Shown: one piece after another, positions 57,517-64,000 of the stretch
Layout: the number at the start of each line of letters is the position of its first letter
How positions within the stretch are numbered: the stretch's first letter is position 1
Assembly (NCBI GenBank): GCA_014529385.2
Contig: CM043966.1
Location: 44,216,537-44,280,536 of the forward strand
Length of the DNA stretch: 64,000 bases
Direction of reading: 5' to 3'
Source of the DNA: Adiantum capillus-veneris
Taxonomy: Eukaryota > Streptophyta > Polypodiopsida > Polypodiales > Pteridaceae
Program-made: the position numbers and the translations under genes
Notes under the pieces: model-generated
The model's database searches: none
Told to the model about the DNA's origin: nothing
Seen by the model: only the letters and a program-made list of their open reading frames with translations

Positions 57517-59599
57517 TATGTACAATTCTCTAGATAAGTACAGATTCTAAAGCATCCAACCATATATGAAAAATGCAACCCAAAATCATGTAGAGAACTA
57601 GGAAAATTTGGATTCCCAAATTAGTGCTTTGAAGCTCAACTATTTCCAATTGGGTCCTCAAGATTAGTACCAAGGCTACACTAAGATCCTTACCAAAGAA
57701 AAAGAAACCAAAAAGGAAATCACCTCACCATATAGCCATGCAACCATTAAGTAAGACAATCTACAAGTGGATGCATCTAAATTGCAAGACAAAACCATCA
57801 CAATAACCCAAGGCAAAGAGGATATGGTTGCCAAAGTAAAGTCCACCAACACCACATAGTCTACCTCAAGCTAGAGCCAATGATAGCATGACAAAGAGTC
57901 AAATGATATGAAATAAAAAATATCCTTACAAATCAAGATATTTTCTCTTCAAACAAACAATCAAGCAAGAAGCCTTAACATCAAGTAACCCTGATTACAT
58001 TGTTGAAGACCCACTTCTTTAGGTTATATTGTTGTGAATTGCATTGATGTCATTAGCATGATCATGCCATATTAGCCAACCACGCATAAACACCTTGTTT
58101 TAGCCCATGTACTGCACCCACCTATAGCCAACTATTGTTCAGAAGAACTTTGACCAAGGAGGGGGAAGGCACACAAGATGAATGAACAATCAAAGTGTAA
58201 ATACTATAAAAAGTGTATATTTTATGTTTTTTTGTGATTTTTCTTTTGATTTTGCATAATAATAATCCAAACAAGCTAGATCTTTATTACCAAGAGGTCC
58301 AATGAGATTTTAAGCGTTTAATATTTCAGGAAATAATTTGGCTAGTTTTTGGGCTGATAATAATAATGTGTAGCATAATATTCTAATTTTTTGGCTAATT
58401 GAAAAGAGTTGGAGCTTGATAACTTTTCTAGAGTTAGACCCAGAGCTACTAGAGCTACTAGATAACTTTTCGAGAGTTAGACCCAGAGCTACTAGATAGG
58501 AAATTTGAGTATCAAATGAGCTAGTCAAGTCTGATTAATGGCTTAGAACTTTAGAGGTGATATGATTAGATGACATAGAACCCGATGGCATAGAATCAAA
58601 CAAGGTAGATTCAGATGAGTCTGGCAGTAGACTTTAGATAAATGGAATTCATGATCATATTATAGAACATGTGAATGAATGAACAAGTTTAAATAACAAA
58701 GACACTGATGAATAAGAAATAAATGAAAACATGATTCATATTATAGCTGGATACAAGTGCTTCAGGCTCAGACTCAAGACTCAATGATACATTGGAAAGA
58801 AGACTGTGAAAATGATGGATTGATAGCTTGAGACTAGATTCTAGCTCAAGGGATACAAATGACACAAATGGTTAACAACAGCCTCTCATAAGCTCTCCCA
58901 AGCTCTCCTAAGGGTTTCCTAATAGTTATAAGGTGTGTGTGGGTTATAAAATGAGAATAGTGAGTCTTATTTATAGGCCTCACCACCACTAGATCTTTGA
59001 CCGTTCCACTAGCGTACAATATGGAACTGCTACCACCTTTGTGTGGAATTTGCTCCAACACCTTAATATGGAACAATTCTCAGGAGTTGTCCTTGAGGAA
59101 AGTGCTATCAAAATAAACATCCTTGAGGTTGACAAGGAGACTGATCCCACCATCTATATTCCTCCTCCCCTTTCTTGAATCATGGTATATCCAAAATTTC
59201 AAATGACAATCTTGCCCTTTCTCTTATCTGGTTCCTTCTTGACTCCGAGATTTTGAATAGCACCAGTTGGCGGTTGAGAAAATAGAGATGTTGGTCCACA
59301 AGTTTGTTGAACTAGTTCTAGATTGTCTGGTCACCATCTAGTTTTGAGGAGTCTTGGAGGTTGCATTATCCTTCATAATCTATATGTAAATTATCTCTTG
59401 CTCAAGTTGTTCATTTCTAGAAATTAGCATCTCTTCCTTATAAGGGATAAGTTGATGGTACTTCTTCATGTTTAGGGACACACATTGTCTACTTATCATT
59501 TGACAATTTGGCTCTAGCCATTTTGTGATGGATGGAGGTAGTTGTCATCCATCCATCTGGGCCTAGCTGGTTCACCTTGATTCTGGACTCGAGTAGATT
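57517..59599. other. No gene seen; one tandem repeat
   Basis: AT-rich sequence without a recognisable domain. A roughly 37-bp unit (GATAACTTTTCTAGAGTTAG...CTACTAGA) is repeated twice at about 58419-58498. A TATTTATAGGCC promoter-like element lies near 58970. Confidence 0.5.
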
Positions 59600-60420
59600 T
59601 TAGCCATCTCTCCAAATTGTGACTCTTGGCTAGCTGTATTGGGTAGATCGTTTTCTAAGATTTTTTATGCTTGGATGGACAACTGAAGGAGATCATTTGT
59701 ATGCTTTACAAGTTGATCCAACTACTCCTTCCACTGGCCCATCATTTCTCTAAAGTTGGCCATATCTTCTTTAAGCTCAAAGAATGTATCCTTTGTTTTA
59801 GTGGTATTGAGCACTATGGTCTAGGCTACCCACAATGCATTGGTGTGCTTATGCTAGTTGGGGAGCTAGTTACAAGCTCAATAAGCCATCTTATCAGTAA
59901 GCTCAACGTATATTGGGTCAATGATTGGGTGAAACCTTGGCAATTAGTCCTCTTGCATAGCCAAGCATACATTAGAACTAGTGAATCTAGCACAGTTTCA
60001 ATACAGTGCATCGCAATTTCATTCTCAACCACCATCATCTTTTTGGTTATTTTGACTAGATGAAAAAGTAATTTGGGAGAATATTCTTTCTCCCTTACTG
60101 TCATTCTGGCGATTCTACCTCTGCTACTTAATGTATTGTTCTCTAGTAGAAGAGCCACTCCTTGATCAAGTATTTTCCTAGCAATTTGAAGTGTTTGCAG
60201 GGTTGAATTGATTTCATCTTTGTTTGTCTTCATACATCTGTAAGTAGGTCAATTTCCCAGTAGAATTTATAATTGGATCCCTAGACTTTGTGTTTATTGT
60301 AGTCAACTTTCTGTTATGGGGACTCCCATTTACATCTATCTTTGGGATCATATATTTTGAGATCCTTGTTAGAACTTTAATCATGTTTGAATGAAAGAGC
60401 AAGTAGGGACGTGGCGTATA
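59600..60420 (-). pseudogene. Unrecognised minus-strand coding remnant with coiled-coil character
   Basis: Three overlapping minus-strand frames read a continuous-looking protein: NGSPHNRKLTTINTKSRDP (60402 downward), MKTNKDEINSTLQTLQIARK to MVVENEIAMHCIETVLDSL (60233-59826), then TKDTFFELKEDMANFREMMG and LVKHTNDLLQLSIQ (about 59800-59650). Two frameshifts link them. Heptad-like Leu/Ile/Lys/Glu patterns suggest helices. No motif identifies it; a decayed Gag-like protein is possible. Confidence 0.35.
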
Positions 60421-61340
60421 GGTGCTTTGAAGTTGTGGACAAAATAGTAAGAGATCTGATATCTACTATTTTACTACTTACAATTTGAACCTCAGTAGGG
60501 TAATTAAAAGTGAGGGAGACCAATTTTTGTGATAGATTAAACACTTGCTACAGGCTCACGTGTTCAAGAGTTATGTGTGTGGGTGATGGATGCATGCAAT
60601 AGAGCAACCTAGAGTGAAGCTACCTAGGAATGAGTTGGCTATGCACATGCATGTGTGTGTAGATAGGGTAGGTAAGAAAAGAAAAATGGCATCAAATGTT
60701 CAAGTTGCTGTGGTATACAGAAGGCTTGATTCCACAAGTGAAATAAGAGAAAAGGTGTATGTGTGTGTTCTCTATGTGCGAGAGCAATACAAAAGAGGGT
60801 CGAGATACTACAAAGGGTCATACTTAAGAGCAAGAGCTATCTAACTTGGAATAAGTACTTGTACCTACTTTATTCAAAAATTATATAAAGCCCTACTCAT
60901 GCACATCCATGCGTTGATAGATTTGGTAGAGATAGTCAACTATTAAAAGGCATGCAAAATTCCAAAATGTAAGGCTTAGATCCAGGTAATTTAGTGAAGG
61001 CATGGAGCAAATTCATCTACCCTTATTAAAGGCATGAAAATTATGCCAAGGGATAAATTAACTCAATTGTAAAAGCCACCCTTCAAGAGAGCCGATGCAT
61101 GCAAATCCGCACGTGTATATTTGAGAAAGTTAGAGAGATTGCTTTGGAGAGAAAGAGATTATGATTATACTGCACATGTAGTCGTGTGTGTGTTGTGCAT
61201 GTATGTGTGTATGTGGAGCTTGAATATTTTTTTGTAGTACCCGTGAGTGTGTGTGTGTGCACCCGCGCCTATGTTTTGTGCATGTATGAATGTATGCGAG
61301 TATATGGAGCTTGGATATTTTTCTCTAGTAGCCAACCAAT

Positions 61341-61361
61341 GTGTGTGTGTGTGTGTGTGTG
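61341..61361. repeat. (GT)n microsatellite, short
   Basis: A 21-bp GT run followed by GCACGCGC. Confidence 0.93.
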
Positions 61362-61437
61362 CACGCGCATAACACAACTTCAAGATGCATACCTTGTAAC
61401 TGCTGCTCCCTTGTAGGTTGTCATCACTGAAAACGAA

Positions 61438-61442
61438 GTGTG

Positions 61443-61502
<60 letters not shown>
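61438..61502. repeat. (TG)n microsatellite, 65 bp
   Basis: A TG run with one GCG interruption. The flank TGCACGC is shared with the shorter run at 61341. Confidence 0.94.
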
Positions 61503-61503
<1 letters not shown>

Positions 61504-61758
61504 ACGCATGCATGCCCCTAAAGGTATGTGAATGTGTGTGGATATGTTACAACATTTGACAGTAGCCAGAGCATATGAGATGGTTGGGCAAGGTTTTGGT
61601 GTGAGAGATTATGTGATGAGTGAAGCATGGGTTCATTTTTGTAAGGCCCAACTACTAGCACAATTGGCTATGGATCATGCACTGTATTGAAGTTCTCCGG
61701 ATGGGGTTACCTCCAAATGTGTTTATTTTTGAAGCAATATCGTACCCAATATATGCTC

Positions 61759-62040
61759 TTAGATAAAATTATCGGCCTCTTCAAGTCTTGAAGTGTGTTT
61801 TGAATATTTTCTATGAGCGTGTTTGCAAAACATGGTGCTGATGCCTTGTCGTTGTGGAGATCTTTCAGTGAAGGATGCTAAATTGTCTAATTGAAGATGT
61901 CTTTCTTGGTGTCCATGTCCATTCCAAAGAATATATTGTGCACTCCCTTTGGCTATCTTTGCTCTTTTTTCATTATCAATGATTTTGGCATAGCCCCATG
62001 ATTTTCCTTTATCTGGTTTTCCTTCGAATGCTTTATCCAC
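61759..62040 (-). other. Open minus-strand stretch of 93 codons, unrecognised
   Basis: The reading KSWGYAKIIDNEKRAKIAKG then GHGHQERHLQLDNLASF has protein-like composition but no domain I know. It lies downstream, on the minus strand, of the copia remnant and may be part of another element's Gag. Low confidence that it was ever a gene. Confidence 0.25.
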
Positions 62041-62280
62041 TTCTCCTCCAATAACCTTACCTTCATTTCCTCTTCATATTCCTTGATAATTAGGTCCTAT
62101 TTCAAGCAATGGAATGCATTAACCTTTGGCAAAAAAAACAAATGCATTTAATCAAGACTTTATCAAACTACAACACCTAAAAGGAGAGGGAAAGAGACAA
62201 ATAATTCCAAAGCACATATGAGTTCATAAGTTTTCTTTATGCTAGGGTGCCCTACACTAGGATTGTCATGAATTTCTTAA

Positions 62281-63480
62281 CAAATTTGGCACCAACACAA
62301 AGGGAAGCAAGGCCAAATCTTTGCAAAAAGTTTCAAACTTCTAACGAGGCAATGCCTTTGTGAATAGATCCACAAAGTTGACCCATGTCGAGTTTTAAGC
62401 AAAGATGATCTCTCTAGCTGAGAGTCTCTCCCTGACATAGTAATAATGCACCTCAATGTGCTTTGTGGGAGCATGAAAGAATAGGCTCCTTGCAACTGCC
62501 AATGAACTATAATTTTCGTTATGGATAAGAGTGCTAGACTCCTATCCACCAACTCCCAAATCATCCATAAGGCATTTGAGCCACACATATTCAACCGTAA
62601 CTATGAAAGCTATCCTATACTCGGCCTCACAACTTGAGGTGTCCACAATAGGTTGCTTCTTGTTCAACCAAGATATGCATGAACTATCAAGAGCATGAAA
62701 CAAACACCACTCATGGGCACTCGTATGTCATAGAAACAAACCCAATCCAAGTCATAAAAAGCATGTAAATTTGGTGGCAATGATCCCCCTCTTCGGATAA
62801 AACAACCCAAATGTATAGTTCCACTCAAGGAGTGAAAGGTCCTCTTAACTACTTGCCAATGCTTAGGCCTTCGGGTTGTGCATAAATCTACTCACTTGTG
62901 TGAGTCATTAAATGAATATTTGGCCTTGTAATGTACACATAAATGAGGCAACCAATAGCTCTCTCGTAGAGGGTAACGTCTGTAGTATCTTTAATATCAT
63001 CTAGGCTTAACTTCAAACATGTCTCCATAGGAGTGGCAATTGGTTTGCAATCATCAAGGTCAAATTAGCTTAGCAAAGTGGCACTTTGCCTAACATAATG
63101 CAATACCCTCATCTCACAGCTTAAATTGAATGCTCTAATAATGATGCAAACACCCTATATTTGATGTCTCAAATGTGGCATTCAAATCAACCTTAAATTT
63201 AGCAATATGTGTTGCATTCAAACCAATGATCAATAAATCATCCACATACACAACAATGAAAATAAATACATCATCAGCATGTTTTACTTACAAAGTGATC
63301 TCAAGTGGACTATTTTGAAAGCCATGTGTAGTCAAATGATTATCCATTTTCCCATATCAAAGTTTCTTTTCCTATCCTCTATTGTCAAAACCATGAGGCT
63401 ACATTACATATACATTTTCATACAACTCACCATCCAAGAAAGTGGTTTTAATGTACAACTGATGTACATCCTGTTAAGTA
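62281..63480 (-). pseudogene. Ty1/copia RT-RNase H fragment, minus strand (relative of copia 1 and 2)
   Basis: The minus strand parallels copia 2 RT and RNase H. It has a degraded AFLDGELYENVYVM, then YVDDLLIIGLNATHIAKF (about 63225), MHSP-like and RNase H pieces, SCISWLNKKQPIVDTSSCEAEY (about 62650) and the tail FETFCKDLALLPF-like end (62330). The YGLKQSPRAW block is deleted and frameshifts are numerous. Identity is about 75-80% by eye, so it is an older branch of the same family. No LTR was recognised on either side. Confidence 0.78.
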
Positions 63481-63527
63481 TGGAGCCTGATTTACCCTTG
63501 TAATTTTCTGTGGTAAAAGTGCACATT

Positions 63528-64000
63528 TGTAAGGCCCCCATTATGAGGAGAAGCCATTGTGCGTGAAGGAAAATCACTCACCGGAAACCAAAATTTTCAT
63601 GGACAAGAATCAGGGGCAACTTTAGGGGCCTCGGGGGCGGAGGCCCCCGAGACTTTTTTTTCCCTCATCAGAATATTCCTTTTCACCGGAATATTATGGC
63701 CGAACGGCGGCCAGAAAGTGGTCGGAAAACAACCGGTCGGTTGGCCGGTGGCCGGTAGTCAATGGCCGGTTGGCCGGTGGCCGAATTCAAAAGCGGACTT
63801 GTCTTCTCAAGGGCGGCCACACATGGGCGGATTGGAGGGTCCAATTTGGACTTACTCGCACAAGGGCGGCTACACATGGGTGGATTGGAGGGTCCGATTT
63901 GGACTTATTCATAAGAGAGGGCAGCCCTTTTGGCCTATAAAAGGAGGCCATTTCTACACACATTTCATAGTGTGAAGTTGATGCAACAAGGTGAGTGTGA
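63528..64000 (+). mobile_element. Start of an LTR running off the window
   Basis: TGTAAGGCCCCCATTATGAGG resembles the chromovirus LTR start TGTAAGGTCTC. It is followed by GC-rich GGCCGGTTGGCCGGTGG repeats (63733-63780), a roughly 54-bp tandem pair (about 63811-63915: ACACATGGGCGGATTGGAGG and a variant) and a TATAAAA box at 63936-63942, about 30 bp before a plausible start site. The 138-codon open frame across these repeats is probably incidental. No partner LTR is in the window. Confidence 0.5.
63936..63942 (+). promoter_or_regulatory. TATA box in the terminal LTR
   Basis: TATAAAA in the context GGCCTATAAAAGGAGGCC, typical of plant LTR promoters. Confidence 0.6.

Larger units (their letters stand above)
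60421..61757. other. No gene seen; GT microsatellites
   Basis: Only short open frames overlapping repeats. GT-rich patches begin at about 61160. Confidence 0.5.

Noticed and set aside
63559-63975. 138-codon frame at the window end
   Set aside because: It is formed by in-frame tandem repeats and crosses the TATA box, so it is unlikely to be translated.

Overview
This window looks like a repeat-dense, gene-poor nuclear region of a large-genome land plant. Nearly all recognisable coding sequence belongs to LTR retrotransposons (Ty3/gypsy and Ty1/copia) plus one LINE tail. Plant-type primer binding sites (initiator-Met and tRNA-Asp types), a plant chromovirus and long CA, GA and CT microsatellites support this. 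Some element types recall those of ferns or gymnosperms, but that is an impression, not a demonstration. I found no convincing host gene, rRNA, tRNA or CRISPR array.

Layout. 1-8262: 3' part of a decayed Ty3/gypsy element (G1: RNase H, integrase with two H2C2-like modules, an aspartic-protease-like domain AFTER integrase, a long degraded ORF, polypurine tract), with its 3' LTR starting at 8263 and a solo-LTR-like insertion at 1890-3039. 9404-26890: a larger gypsy element (X) bounded by two related ~1.2 kb LTR-like repeats; its gag/protease (16100-17875) and protease/RT/RNase H (23463-25640) are separated by 5.6 kb of repeats, including a minus-strand LINE tail. 26960-34090: gypsy gag and protease fragments (Z) split by a complete but broken copia element (copia 1, 28415-33695). 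34464-41830: gypsy remnant W with a tRNA-Asp-type primer site and an integrase split by copia 2 (36009-41190), which carries only three obvious disabling lesions. 44680-46960: G2, a relative of G1 with the same integrase-then-protease order. 48625-57511: a young chromovirus with a perfect 5-bp target duplication and one long gag-pol frame ending in a nonsense codon inside the chromodomain. 59600-63490: minus-strand debris, including a third relative of the copia family. 63528-64000: the start of another LTR.

Most unusual signal. In the chromovirus the gag-pol frame opens at 52275, directly after an in-frame TAG, and has no ATG before the conserved gag region. A 47-codon ATG exon-like segment ending in a GT donor lies inside the 5' LTR (50237-50377). 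Two downstream acceptors are both in phase with it: one leads to gag-pol (52275), the other to a 167-codon unrecognised accessory ORF (51598-52101) followed by two AATAAA signals. This suggests, as inference, alternative splicing from an LTR-encoded start exon. The 3' LTR has lost that region and carries about 213 bp of foreign, coding-like filler instead.

Limits. All alignments and divergence values are by eye. Family names rest on motifs, not database searches. LTR ends without a target duplication are approximate.
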